A stretch of 64,000 nt of DNA, from contig NZ_AP027742.1 of the NCBI RefSeq assembly GCF_030296775.1, positions 1,054,001 through 1,118,000 of the forward strand, given 5' to 3'. Below, one piece after another: positions 9,900 through 19,232 of this stretch (positions are counted from its first letter, which is position 1; each line of letters begins with the position of its first letter). The position numbers and the translations under genes are program-made. Source of the DNA: Claveliimonas bilis. Lineage in GTDB: Bacteria > Bacillota > Clostridia > Lachnospirales > Lachnospiraceae. Under the pieces are notes generated by a model. That model was not told where the DNA came from, searched no databases, and worked only from the letters and a program-made list of their open reading frames with translations.

Positions 9900-10881
9900 G
9901 GAAATTGCCCGTCTTGCCGGGGTATCAAGCGCAGCAGTGTCAAGATATCTCAATGGAGGATATGTCAGCGAGGAAAAGAAGGAAAAGATCCGTGAGATTA
10001 TTGAAAAGACCGGATATAGGCCTTCTATCCAGGCAAGGAACCTTCGTACCAGACAGACGAGGCTTGTGGGAGTGGTGGTTCCGAAAATCAGTTCTGAAAC
10101 CATCAGCAGAGTGACAGACGGCATTGGAAAGATACTGCAGGAAAAGGGATACCAGATGCTTCTTGCCACAACAGACAATAATCCGGAGAAAGAGCTGGAA
10201 TATATGGAGCTGTTTGAAAATTATCCGGTAGACGGAGTGATCCTGATTGCGACTATCCTGACAAGAAAGCACAGAAAGCATATCCGTGAGACAAAAATAC
10301 CTATTGTCGTTATCGGGCAGCACTTGGAAGGCGAGAACTGTGTCTATCACGACGATTACGGCGCAGCGAAAGAAATGGGAATATATGTAGGAAAGTCCGG
10401 CAAGCAGAAGATCGCATATATTGGCGTAACAAGGGAGGACAAAGCGGTCGGAACAGGAAGAGAGGACGGTTTCCTATCCGGTCTTGCCAAATGTGGAATG
10501 AAAATGAAGGACGGACTTCGGAAGGAAGCAAAGTTTACCATGGAGTCCGGCTATGAAAAGGCTTTCGAACTGCTTCGGGATAATAGTGATATCGATATCA
10601 TATCGTGTGCTACGGATACCATAGCAGCCGGAGCGTTGGAAGCGATTCAGAAAGATTTTCCGGAAAGAAAAGGGAGTATACAGATTACAGGATTCGGTGA
10701 TAACCAGTTTCTGAAAGCAGTAACAGGGGGAATCCCCACTGTCCATTTCGGATATAAGACAAGCGGGGTTAAAGGTGCGGAGCTTCTTATTGACATTATA
10801 GAAAACGGCCAGGATATTTCCGTGCAGATGAAGTTGGGATATGAGATAAAAAATCTGCAGAGTGAAAAAAAGAGAGAATAA
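9889..10881 (+). CDS. scrR: LacI-family regulator, probable sucrose repressor
   Basis: A 330-residue LacI/GalR repressor. The N-terminal HTH reads TIKEIARLAGVSSAAVSRYLNGG, continues into the hinge helix (RNLRTRQTRLVGVVVP), and leads into a periplasmic-binding-protein-like sugar domain. Its position directly before a sucrose PTS and a GH32 hydrolase points to control of that operon. An LacI-type palindrome lies between this gene and the PTS gene. It overlaps the upstream gene by 11 bases, so translational coupling is likely. The sucrose assignment is inferred from neighbours. Confidence 0.85.
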   Translation: MTIKEIARLAGVSSAAVSRYLNGGYVSEEKKEKIREIIEKTGYRPSIQARNLRTRQTRLVGVVVPKISSETISRVTDGIGKILQEKGYQMLLATTDNNPEKELEYMELFENYPVDGVILIATILTRKHRKHIRETKIPIVVIGQHLEGENCVYHDDYGAAKEMGIYVGKSGKQKIAYIGVTREDKAVGTGREDGFLSGLAKCGMKMKDGLRKEAKFTMESGYEKAFELLRDNSDIDIISCATDTIAAGALEAIQKDFPERKGSIQITGFGDNQFLKAVTGGIPTVHFGYKTSGVKGAELLIDIIENGQDISVQMKLGYEIKNLQSEKKRE

Positions 10882-10946
10882 TTTTGATATACCGGATGTG
10901 AATGGAAAGTTGTAAATTTTCACAAAAAGAGAATAGAAAAATCAGT

Positions 10947-10980
10947 AAAAATGCCATCTTTACAAATGGCATTTTTTTAT
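10947..10980 (+). terminator. Intrinsic terminator after scrR
   Basis: An AATGCCAT / ATGGCATT stem (10950-10957 with 10965-10972) is followed by T7. The hairpin overlaps the -35 region of the next promoter. Confidence 0.85.
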
Positions 10981-11015
10981 TTATGATAAATTCGAAAAAT
11001 ATGAAATCGATTACA
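10959..11015 (+). promoter_or_regulatory. scr operon promoter with LacI-type operator
   Basis: TTTACA (10959-10964), a 17-base spacer and TATGAT (10982-10987) form a promoter. Near +10 lies TGAAATCGATTACA (11002-11015), a 14-bp near-palindrome (10 of 14 positions self-complementary) centred on CG, the usual form of LacI-family operators. Repression by the upstream LacI protein is the simple reading. Confidence 0.65.
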
Positions 11016-11038
11016 TATAAAGGAGTGAAAAGAGGGTT

Positions 11039-12958
11039 ATGGCAATGGATTATCAAAAGACCGCCCGGGAAATACTGGATCTTGTAGGCGGAAGTCAGAA
11101 CATTATCTCGGCGGCACACTGTGCGACGAGACTTAGGCTGGTTATTTCAGACAATTCGAAAGCAGACAGAGAAGCATTGGAAAACGTAGATGGAGTAAAA
11201 GGAGTCTTTGAGGCCTCGGGCCAGCTCCAGATCATCCTCGGAACAGGGACTGTCAATAAAGTATTTGATGAATTTGTAAGCCTGGGCGGCATCACTGCCA
11301 GCACAAAGGCGGAAGCCAAAGAAGCGGCGGCACAGAAGCAAAATGTCTTTATGAGAGCGATCAAGCTTCTGGGGGATATTTTTGTTCCCATTATTCCGGC
11401 TATTGTTGCCAGCGGTTTTCTTATGGGAATCATGAATTCTCTGGATTTTATGAACAATAATGGCTTTTTGCATATTGATACGTCCAGTTCTATTTATGTT
11501 TTTGCCAATCTTTTCAGCAACATTGCGTATTCTTTCCTGCAGATACTGATTGGATTTTCAGCGGCAAAGGCTTTTGGGGCAAACCCTTATCTGGGGGCGG
11601 TTATCGGTATGATCATGATCCATCCGAGTCTTCAGAATGCCTATACAGTAGCAGAGCAGGGAGTTCAGGCGACACAGTCTGTTTTCTTCGGACTGTATGA
11701 TATTGATATGGTAGGTTATCAGGGACATGTCATCCCGGTAGTAATTGCAGTGTGGCTTATGTCTGTGCTGGAGAAGAAGCTGCATAAGGTTGTGCCGGAA
11801 GTTCTGGATCTTTTTGTAACCCCTCTTGTCAGTGTGTTTGTGACAGGATATCTTACTTTGGCAGCCATCGGCCCTGTATTTGTGTGGGCGGAAAATGCGG
11901 TTCTGGATGCGATTCAGTGGCTGCTTACTCTTCCGCTGGGTCTTGGAAGCCTCGTGATGGGAGCGCTGTATGCGCCTACAGTGGTGACAGGCATTCATCA
12001 GATGTATACAGCGATTGATCTTGGACAGCTTGCCCAGTATGGCGTGACCTACTGGCTGCCTCTTGCAAGCGCGGCAAATGTAGCACAGGGTGCGGCAGCG
12101 CTGGCAGTTGGGCTGAAGTCCAGAGATAAAAAAATAAAATCCCTTGCGCTTCCTTCTTCTTTAAGTGCATTTATGGGAATTACGGAACCGGCAATCTTCG
12201 GTGTGAATTTAAGGTTTTTTAAACCATTTATTGCAGGATGTATCGGCGGCGGATGCGGTGCTCTGTATGCGTCCATTGTACATCTGGGAGCGAAGGGAAC
12301 CGGCGTGACAGGTATTTTCGGAGTCTTGCTCTGTCTGGAGCAGCCGATTCAATATATCATTGAAATGGCAATTGCGGTAGGTGTTGCATTCGTGATTTCT
12401 TTTATGATCTATAAAGATACAAAGCCGGCGGGACAACTGACGGAGAAATCGATAGAGAAATCAGTAGAGCCAAGCAGCGCAGCTATAGAGAAAAGGGAAA
12501 CAGAAGAGTTCCTTTTCAGTCCTGTACAGGGTGAAATGATTCCTCTTTCACAGGTGTCAGATGAGACATTTGCAGCGGAAATTTTGGGGGCAACAACGGC
12601 AATCATTCCGGAGGACGGCAAAATTACAGCGCCCTGCGATGGAGAAATTTCCAGTATTTACGATACGGGACATGCGGTCTGCCTTACTACAAAAGCCGGG
12701 GGAGAGCTTTTGATCCATATTGGGATTGATACGGTGAAAATGGAGGGAAAAGGTTTTGTAAAGAAAGTATCAGATGGAGATCAGGTACAGGCAGGAGATG
12801 TACTGATCGAGGCGGATTTAGATGAGATCCGCAAAGCGGGCTATGAAACGGTCACAATGATGATCCTGACAAATGCCGATGATTTTGCCGCTGTAACAAA
12901 GGCGGATCCGGCGCAGGTAGGGCATGAGAGTGTTGTAATGACAATAAAAAAGGAATAG
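11039..12958 (+). CDS. scrA: Sucrose-type PTS transporter, EIIBCA
   Basis: A 639-residue phosphotransferase permease of the glucose/beta-glucoside/sucrose superfamily that imports a sugar as its 6-phosphate. EIIB (1-90) has the phospho-Cys in SAAHCATRLRL. The EIIC membrane domain spans about 105-465 (GEPAIFGVNLRFF-like signature, here TEPAIFGVNLRFFKP). A short linker leads to EIIA (about 505-635) with the phospho-His in LLIHIGIDTVKMEGKGF. The carried EIIA domain means only HPr and EI are needed, and both are encoded at 18.9-20.9 kb. Sucrose is inferred from the GH32 gene immediately downstream. Confidence 0.88.
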   Translation: MAMDYQKTAREILDLVGGSQNIISAAHCATRLRLVISDNSKADREALENVDGVKGVFEASGQLQIILGTGTVNKVFDEFVSLGGITASTKAEAKEAAAQKQNVFMRAIKLLGDIFVPIIPAIVASGFLMGIMNSLDFMNNNGFLHIDTSSSIYVFANLFSNIAYSFLQILIGFSAAKAFGANPYLGAVIGMIMIHPSLQNAYTVAEQGVQATQSVFFGLYDIDMVGYQGHVIPVVIAVWLMSVLEKKLHKVVPEVLDLFVTPLVSVFVTGYLTLAAIGPVFVWAENAVLDAIQWLLTLPLGLGSLVMGALYAPTVVTGIHQMYTAIDLGQLAQYGVTYWLPLASAANVAQGAAALAVGLKSRDKKIKSLALPSSLSAFMGITEPAIFGVNLRFFKPFIAGCIGGGCGALYASIVHLGAKGTGVTGIFGVLLCLEQPIQYIIEMAIAVGVAFVISFMIYKDTKPAGQLTEKSIEKSVEPSSAAIEKRETEEFLFSPVQGEMIPLSQVSDETFAAEILGATTAIIPEDGKITAPCDGEISSIYDTGHAVCLTTKAGGELLIHIGIDTVKMEGKGFVKKVSDGDQVQAGDVLIEADLDEIRKAGYETVTMMILTNADDFAAVTKADPAQVGHESVVMTIKKE

Positions 12959-12977
12959 GCGGCAGGAGAAGATCAAT

Positions 12978-14387
12978 ATGAATGCGTTGACCAGAGATTT
13001 AAAACATATGACAGATATGGTGGAACAAACGGCGGATCCGGGGAGCCGTTTCCGGCAGAAACTGCACTTAATGCCTCCGGTAGGATGGCTGAATGATCCC
13101 AATGGGCTGTGTCAGTTTCAGGGGATTTACCATGCGTTTTTTCAATATTCGCCTTTTGATGTCAACGGCGGAGTGAAAATGTGGGGGCATGCAGTAAGCA
13201 AAGATATGATCCGGTGGGAGTATAAAGATACAGCTCTTTATCCTGATCAGCCCTTTGACTGCCATGGCGTGTACTCAGGCTGTGCGCTCATTGACGAAGG
13301 GAAGATGTATCTTTATTACACCGGAAATGTAAAGCTGGAAGATAAAGAATATGATTACATTTTAGAGGGAAGGGAAGGCAACACTATTCTTGCAGAGAGC
13401 AGAGATGGCCTGAACTTCGGTCCGAAAAAGCTTTTGATGAGAAACGGGGACTATCCTTCGGATTTAAGCTGCCATGTACGGGATCCGAAAGTGTGGAAAG
13501 AAAAAGGCCGCTATTATATGGTTCAGGGAGTCAGAACGAAAGATAATGCGGGGCAGGTACAGATTTTTGAATCCGACGACAGGATAAACTGGAAACCTAA
13601 GAAACGGATTTCTACATCAAGCCCCTTTGGGTATATGTGGGAATGTCCCGATTACTTTACTGTAGATGGACAGAATATTTTATCCGCATCTGTACAGGGG
13701 CTGACAGGCGGTATCTGGGAAGAGAGAAATGTTTATCAGTCCGGCTATTTTTTCGTAGAAGGGGACATTATGACAGACAGTTATCTGTCGGAGTATCAGT
13801 TGTGGGATTACGGATTTGATTTTTATGCGCCTCAAAGCTTTCAGGCAGAAGACGGACGTATCATTTTGCTGGCGTGGATGGGAATGCCGGACTGTGAAGA
13901 ATATGGAAATATCTCCACGATTCGGGAGGGATGGCAGCATTGTTTTACTTTCCCAAGAGAATTGTACAAAAAAGACGGTAAAATCTGTCAAAGGCCGGTT
14001 CGGGAACTGGAACAGTGGAAAAAAGCGGAAAGAGAAGAGAGGGACTACCTTTCGGCAGAAGGTGCGAAAGTGTATGACATTCGTGTTTCCGGGATAAAAG
14101 CCAATCGTTTCCGGGCGGTTTTAGGAGAGGAACTTCTATTGGAATATAAAGAAGGATATTTCAGAATGGAATTTGAAAACCGGGATAAAGAAGGAACATC
14201 GGGAGGACGCGGCGTACGGCGGTCAGAAGTAGCGGTCCTCCGTCAGGTAGAAATACTGGCGGATGTTTCTTCGGTAGAAGTTTTCATCAACGACGGAGAA
14301 CTGGTATTTTCTACAAGATATTATCCCCGGCATTATTCTATGGAAATCTGTTGTAAAGGCGCCAGTATCATAGAGACCGTTTTTTAA
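12978..14387 (+). CDS. scrB: Sucrose-6-phosphate hydrolase (GH32)
   Basis: A 469-residue glycoside hydrolase family 32 enzyme that would cleave sucrose-6-phosphate into glucose-6-phosphate and fructose. All three active-site motifs are present: WLNDPNGL (nucleophile Asp), RDPKVW (transition-state Asp) and WECPDYF (acid/base Glu). There is no signal peptide, consistent with acting on a PTS-delivered substrate in the cytoplasm. It lies 19 bases after scrA, with RBS GGCAGGAGAAG. Its end overlaps the convergent treR end by 4 bases. Confidence 0.92.
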   Translation: MNALTRDLKHMTDMVEQTADPGSRFRQKLHLMPPVGWLNDPNGLCQFQGIYHAFFQYSPFDVNGGVKMWGHAVSKDMIRWEYKDTALYPDQPFDCHGVYSGCALIDEGKMYLYYTGNVKLEDKEYDYILEGREGNTILAESRDGLNFGPKKLLMRNGDYPSDLSCHVRDPKVWKEKGRYYMVQGVRTKDNAGQVQIFESDDRINWKPKKRISTSSPFGYMWECPDYFTVDGQNILSASVQGLTGGIWEERNVYQSGYFFVEGDIMTDSYLSEYQLWDYGFDFYAPQSFQAEDGRIILLAWMGMPDCEEYGNISTIREGWQHCFTFPRELYKKDGKICQRPVRELEQWKKAEREERDYLSAEGAKVYDIRVSGIKANRFRAVLGEELLLEYKEGYFRMEFENRDKEGTSGGRGVRRSEVAVLRQVEILADVSSVEVFINDGELVFSTRYYPRHYSMEICCKGASIIETVF

Positions 14388-15133
14388 AAATCTGATCTGA
14401 CAAGAGGAGACTTACGTATAGCATTATCCTGAAAACTGAAGTAATCCGGACGGTGGCGGGACTGTGTAAATTCAAACATTACGCCGTCGCCGTTGTAGGT
14501 GCGGCTGGTGATGACCGCCATGCAGTTGTAGTCATTGGCATCCAGCTCCAGATATTTCTCGTCGATCTGTGTGATCTTTTCAACGGTCATGATCCTCTGG
14601 CTGTTTACGATGGTCATGTGTAGAATATTTTCCAAATATTCATAGATGGAATCCTCGGCAATCTCGGGAGTCAGTCCTTCAGCTGCACTTTTAAGAAAAT
14701 AGTTGTGATTCAGGATCAGCGGTTTTTCATCCAGATAATGAAGCCGCTGCAGATAGTAAAGCTCGCTTCCTTTCTCAAATCCGGTACGGAGAGAAATTTT
14801 TTCATCGGCGATCAGTTCCATAAACTGTAAAACTCTTGTCCTGCCTTTTTTATGATTGCGCTGTGATGATTCCTTAAAAGATTCAATTCCTCCGATGGTA
14901 AAGGCGGCCTGAGCTACCGGACGAAAAATATTGCGTACGCCTTTTCCCTGAAGAGTCTGGACATACCCGTCAGATACAAGCTCGGAAATAGCGCGGCGTA
15001 CGGTGTTTCGGGAACAGCCGTATGTCTGGATAAGGGAATGCTCTGAAGGGAGCAATTCCTGGGAGGCAAAGTCTCCCTCCTCTATTTTCTGTTTCAGATC
15101 CCGATAAATGGCTTCATATTTACTTTTTGGCAT
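14384..15133 (-). CDS. treR: GntR/HutC-family regulator, probable trehalose repressor
   Basis: A 249-residue regulator with an N-terminal GntR winged helix (YRDLKQKIEEG...LLPSEHSL...GCSRNTVRRAISEL) and a C-terminal UTRA ligand domain (about 95-240). It is divergent from the trehalose PTS/phosphotrehalase genes, the usual arrangement of TreR, which senses trehalose-6-phosphate. Two palindromic boxes sit in the divergent region. The specific ligand is inferred from context. Confidence 0.88.
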   Translation of the reverse strand: MPKSKYEAIYRDLKQKIEEGDFASQELLPSEHSLIQTYGCSRNTVRRAISELVSDGYVQTLQGKGVRNIFRPVAQAAFTIGGIESFKESSQRNHKKGRTRVLQFMELIADEKISLRTGFEKGSELYYLQRLHYLDEKPLILNHNYFLKSAAEGLTPEIAEDSIYEYLENILHMTIVNSQRIMTVEKITQIDEKYLELDANDYNCMAVITSRTYNGDGVMFEFTQSRHRPDYFSFQDNAIRKSPLVRSDF

Positions 15134-15207
15134 TTTTTCACATCCAGTCTTCCTTTTTACTAATTCATATTATAAGTGGGCAAAATAGGAGAAGTCAAGG
15201 AATATTC

Positions 15208-15254
15208 TTGACATGTTTAAACAAGTGTGATATTTTATACTTGTTCAAACAAGT
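15208..15254 (+). promoter_or_regulatory. tre operon promoter with two TreR-type operators
   Basis: TTGACA (15208-15213), 17 bases and TATTTT (15231-15236) form the promoter. Two related 16-bp palindromes flank its -10: ACATGTTTAAACAAGT (15211-15226, overlapping the -35 and spacer) and ACTTGTTCAAACAAGT (15239-15254, near the start point, perfect 7-bp arms). Their centres are 28 bases apart. Confidence 0.8.
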
Positions 15255-15276
15255 TGGAACGGAAGGAGAGAAAACG

Positions 15277-17283
15277 ATGGCAAAGTATGAAAATGATGTC
15301 AGACAGCTTCTGACTCTGATCGGAGGGAAGGAAAATATCCAGGCTGTCTCACACTGTATGACCCGGATGCGATTTGTACTTGTAGATCCTGAAAAAGCAG
15401 ATGAAAAAGGAATCGAGAAGATTCCCAGTGTAAAGGGAACCTTTACTCAGGCAGGGCAGTATCAGGTTATTATAGGGAACGATGTGGCTGTATTTTATAA
15501 TGAATTTACTGCATATGCAGGAATCGAAGGAGTCAGTAAAGACGCCGTAAAGGCAGCGGCAAAAGCGAACCAGAATCCTCTGCAGAAAATAATGGGAGCG
15601 CTGGGAGAGATTTTTGCTCCGTTGATACCGGCTCTGATCTGCGGCGGTCTTATTCTGGGTTTTCGAAATGTCATCGGTGAAATTAATTTCTTTCATAACG
15701 GAACAGAAAGTCTTGCAGATATTTCACAGTTCTGGGCAGGAACATATCAGTTCCTGTGGCTTATTGGAGAAGCGGTATTTCATTTGCTGCCGGTAGGTAT
15801 CGTGTGGTCTATTACAAAGAAAATGGGAACGACACAGATTCTCGGTATTATTCTCGGACTGACGCTGGTATCCTCACAGCTTCTCAATGGCTTTAGTGTG
15901 GCTGATACTCCGGCAGGAGAGATTCCGGTATGGGATTTTGGATTCGCTAAGGTAGAGATGATCGGCTATCAGGGCCAGGTGATCGCAGCTATGCTGGCCG
16001 GTTTCGTGCTGGTGTATCTGGAGAAATTTTTTAAGAAGCACTGTCCGGAAGTGATCAGCATGATCGTGGTGCCTTTCTGTTCCCTTGTACCGTCAGTCAT
16101 CATCGCACATACCATTGTAGGGCCGATCGGCTGGAAGATCGGAGACGCTATTGCAAATGTGGTTTACAATGGCCTGATGTCTCCGTTTGGGGTAGTATTT
16201 GCAGGTGTATTCGGACTTTTATATGCACCGATCGTTATGACAGGACTGCATCATATGACAAATGCAATCGACTCACAGCTTACAAATTTATATGACGGAA
16301 CAATCCTGTGGCCTATGATCGCCCTTTCTAATATTGCCCAGGGATCTGCAGTTCTTGCAATGTCTGTGCTGCAGAAGAAAAATGAACGTGCACAGCAGGT
16401 TAATATTCCGGCATGTATTTCCTGTTACCTTGGCGTTACAGAACCGGCCCTTTTCGGTGTGAATTTGAAGTATGGATTTCCGCTGATCTGCGGCATGGCG
16501 GGATCCTGTATTGCAGCTATGATTTCAGTAGGCAGCGGCGTTCAGGCATTCAGTATCGGTGTAGGAGGGCTCCCGGGAATCCTTTCTATTAAGCCGGAAT
16601 TTTACCTTTACTTCCTGCTGGCCATGGCGGTGGCGATTGTGGTGCCGTTTCTTCTGACATTGATTGTTGGAAAGAAGAAGCTGTCAAACACAGATTTCCT
16701 GGGTGAGGATATAGAAATGACGGCTGCAGATACAGAAAAGTCAGAAGCAGATACAGCAAAGTCAGAAGCAGATACAGCAAAGGAAGGGGCTGACGAAGGA
16801 ATTGCAACAGCGCCAAAAGAGGAGGCTTTGACAGAACTGAAAGCAGGGCTTTCCGGAAAAGTAATCCCACTGGATGATGTGCCGGACAATGTATTTTCAC
16901 AGCATGTTATGGGAGATGGAATTGCCATTGAGCCATCCAGTGATACAGTCGTGGCGCCGGCTGATTCAACAGTCAATGCAGTCATGGCGGATACAGGCCA
17001 CGCATGTGGGCTGACATTTGCCAATGGCATGGAGCTTTTGATCCATGTCGGGGTAGATACCGTTGACATGAATGGAGAAGGATTTGCCCTTCTTGTGGAA
17101 GAAGGACAGAAAGTGAGAGCAGGAGAAGGACTCATCCGATTTGATAAGGAAAAGATCCACGCAGCGGGGCACCCTTCTGTAACAGTCTTTATTGTAACAG
17201 AGGAGGGAAGCGCAAAGAATATCGAATATCTGTCCGGAATGGAAGCAGAAGCGGGAGAGACACCAGTGATTCGTTTTGAATAA
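15277..17283 (+). CDS. treP: Trehalose-type PTS transporter, EIIBCA
   Basis: A 668-residue PTS permease: EIIB (1-90, phospho-Cys in AVSHCMTRMRF), EIIC (about 105-475, TEPALFGVNLKYGFP signature), then a long acidic linker with three near-identical EADTAKS-type heptads, and EIIA (about 535-660, phospho-His in LLIHVGVDTVDMNGEGF). The ATG at 15277 follows GGAAGGAGAG and marks the EIIB start; the frame is open further upstream but crosses the operators. Trehalose is inferred from the downstream phosphotrehalase and the TreR-like regulator. Confidence 0.9.
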   Translation: MAKYENDVRQLLTLIGGKENIQAVSHCMTRMRFVLVDPEKADEKGIEKIPSVKGTFTQAGQYQVIIGNDVAVFYNEFTAYAGIEGVSKDAVKAAAKANQNPLQKIMGALGEIFAPLIPALICGGLILGFRNVIGEINFFHNGTESLADISQFWAGTYQFLWLIGEAVFHLLPVGIVWSITKKMGTTQILGIILGLTLVSSQLLNGFSVADTPAGEIPVWDFGFAKVEMIGYQGQVIAAMLAGFVLVYLEKFFKKHCPEVISMIVVPFCSLVPSVIIAHTIVGPIGWKIGDAIANVVYNGLMSPFGVVFAGVFGLLYAPIVMTGLHHMTNAIDSQLTNLYDGTILWPMIALSNIAQGSAVLAMSVLQKKNERAQQVNIPACISCYLGVTEPALFGVNLKYGFPLICGMAGSCIAAMISVGSGVQAFSIGVGGLPGILSIKPEFYLYFLLAMAVAIVVPFLLTLIVGKKKLSNTDFLGEDIEMTAADTEKSEADTAKSEADTAKEGADEGIATAPKEEALTELKAGLSGKVIPLDDVPDNVFSQHVMGDGIAIEPSSDTVVAPADSTVNAVMADTGHACGLTFANGMELLIHVGVDTVDMNGEGFALLVEEGQKVRAGEGLIRFDKEKIHAAGHPSVTVFIVTEEGSAKNIEYLSGMEAEAGETPVIRFE

Positions 17284-17298
17284 CAGGAGGAAAAAAGG

Positions 17299-18945
17299 AT
17301 GGCAGATTTTAAGAAAAGTGTCGTATATCAGATTTATCCAAAGTCATTTTACGATACAGATGGGGATGGTCTTGGTGATCTGAAAGGAGTTACTGCGAAA
17401 CTGGATTATATAAAAGATCTGGGAGTGGATTATATCTGGATGACGCCCTTCTTCGTATCACCTCAAAATGACAATGGATATGATGTGGAAGATTACTATA
17501 ACATTGACCCGCGGTACGGAACAATGGAGGATTTTGAGGAACTGTCAAGAGAGGCTAAAAAAAGAGGAATCAAATTGATGCTGGATATGGTGTTCAATCA
17601 TACTTCCAGCCGCCATGAATGGTTTCAAAAGGCGCTTGCAGGCGACCCGAAATACAAGGATTTTTACATTTTCAAAAGGGGAAAGGCAAATGGAGAGCCG
17701 CCCACTAACTGGGAGAGTAAATTCGGCGGGAATGCATGGGAGTATGTAGAAAAGTTTGATGAATATTACCTTCATCTTTTCGATGTGACCCAGCCGGATC
17801 TGAACTGGGATAATGAAGAAGTAAGAAAAGAAATCCAGAAGATTGTAAAATTTTGGATGGCTAAAGGAGTAGAGGGCTTCCGTTTTGACGTGGTCAATCT
17901 GATCAGCAAAGGAGAGTTCAAGGACGACTATGAGGGGGATGGAAGGCGTTTTTATACAGACGGCCCTAATATACACAAATACCTGCAGGAGCTGAATGAA
18001 ACAACATTTGGTACAGATGCCGAAATTATTACAGTAGGAGAAATGTCCAGCACTTCCATGGAAAACTGTTACCGCTATGCAAATGAGGACGGTAAAGAGC
18101 TTTCAATGGTGTTTAGTTTCCATCATCTGAAAGTGGATTTTATGGGAAATGAAAAGTGGGTTATTGTGCCCTTTGACTTCCAGAAACTGAAGAATATCCT
18201 GTTTGACTGGCAGACTCATATGGCGGAAAATCACGCGTGGAATGCAGTGTTTTGGTGCAATCATGATCAGCCGAGAGTGGTCTCCAGGTTTGGCAATACT
18301 GAGAAATACTGGAAGGAATCGGCGAAAATGCTGGCGGCAGCTATTCACTGTCTGCGCGGAACACCCTACATTTATCAGGGAGAAGAACTGGGCATGACAA
18401 ATGCAGGATTTACGGATATTTCCCAATATAAAGATGTGGAAAGTCTGAATCATTTCCGGATTTTGCAGGAGAAGGGGTTGTCGAAAGAGAATGCCTATCA
18501 GATTCTTCAGATCCATTCCAGGGACAACAGCAGGACGCCTATGCAGTGGAGTGATGGAATAAACGGAGGATTTACAGAAGGGAATCCATGGATTCAGGTT
18601 AATGAAAACACCCGTTTTATCAACGCTGAAACGGAGCTTCAGGATCCGGATTCTGTGTTTATATTTTATAAAAAGCTGATTCGGCTCCGCAAAGAGTATG
18701 ATATTATTGCATATGGAGATTTTGAGCAAAAAGCAGAAAAACACCTTTCCATTTTTGCTTATAAGCGGTATTATAAAGGGAAAGAGCTTCTGGTAATCAA
18801 CAATTTTTACGGAAATCAGGTCCGCTGGGATGCAGGAGAGGATTTGGAGCTGTATGAATGTCTGCTTGGCAACTATGAGAAGCAGGATATAAATGGAACA
18901 GAAGTAATTTTGAAACCATATGAGACAATGATTTTATATAAGTAA
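17299..18945 (+). CDS. treC: Alpha,alpha-phosphotrehalase (GH13)
   Basis: A 548-residue GH13 alpha-glucosidase. Catalytic motifs are GFRFDVVNLIS (nucleophile Asp), TVGEMSS (acid Glu) and WCNHDQPRVVSRFG (third Asp). The N-terminal VVYQIYPKSFYDTDGDG is shared by phosphotrehalases and oligo-1,6-glucosidases. Placement 15 bases after an EIIBCA gene that is divergent from a TreR-like regulator favours trehalose-6-phosphate hydrolysis to glucose and glucose-6-phosphate. An isomaltase-type specificity cannot be ruled out by eye. RBS ACAGGAGGAAAAAAGG. Confidence 0.87.
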   Translation: MADFKKSVVYQIYPKSFYDTDGDGLGDLKGVTAKLDYIKDLGVDYIWMTPFFVSPQNDNGYDVEDYYNIDPRYGTMEDFEELSREAKKRGIKLMLDMVFNHTSSRHEWFQKALAGDPKYKDFYIFKRGKANGEPPTNWESKFGGNAWEYVEKFDEYYLHLFDVTQPDLNWDNEEVRKEIQKIVKFWMAKGVEGFRFDVVNLISKGEFKDDYEGDGRRFYTDGPNIHKYLQELNETTFGTDAEIITVGEMSSTSMENCYRYANEDGKELSMVFSFHHLKVDFMGNEKWVIVPFDFQKLKNILFDWQTHMAENHAWNAVFWCNHDQPRVVSRFGNTEKYWKESAKMLAAAIHCLRGTPYIYQGEELGMTNAGFTDISQYKDVESLNHFRILQEKGLSKENAYQILQIHSRDNSRTPMQWSDGINGGFTEGNPWIQVNENTRFINAETELQDPDSVFIFYKKLIRLRKEYDIIAYGDFEQKAEKHLSIFAYKRYYKGKELLVINNFYGNQVRWDAGEDLELYECLLGNYEKQDINGTEVILKPYETMILYK

Positions 18946-18962
18946 GAGAGGAGAAGATAACT

Positions 18963-19220
18963 ATGAAAACATTTCAGTACACTATTCAGGATGAACTTGG
19001 TATTCACGCAAGACCGGCAGGACTTCTTGTAAAAGAAGCAAAGAAATTCCAGTCTGCCATTACGCTGGAAGGAAACGGAAAGAAAGCGGAAGCCGGAAAG
19101 CTTCTGGCTATTATGGGAATGGGCTTAAAACAGGGAGCAGAGATTACCATTACTGCAGAGGGAGCGGATGAAGACGCCGCCATCGCTGCAATGGAAGAGT
19201 TTATGAAAGCAAATTTATAA
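18963..19220 (+). CDS. ptsH: Phosphocarrier protein HPr, with Lys at position 46
   Basis: HPr (85 residues) passes phosphate from enzyme I to the EIIA domains. The active His15 lies in LGIHARPAGLLVKEA. The regulatory Ser46 of Bacillus HPr (in KSIMGVMSLG) corresponds here to Lys46 in AGKLLAIMGMGLKQG, by direct residue count from His15. It should therefore carry sugar phosphate but not be phosphorylated by HPr kinase for CcpA control. It is placed between the trehalose genes and ptsI, with RBS AGAGGAG. Confidence 0.95.
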   Translation: MKTFQYTIQDELGIHARPAGLLVKEAKKFQSAITLEGNGKKAEAGKLLAIMGMGLKQGAEITITAEGADEDAAIAAMEEFMKANL

Positions 19221-19232
19221 AAGAGGTGCGCC

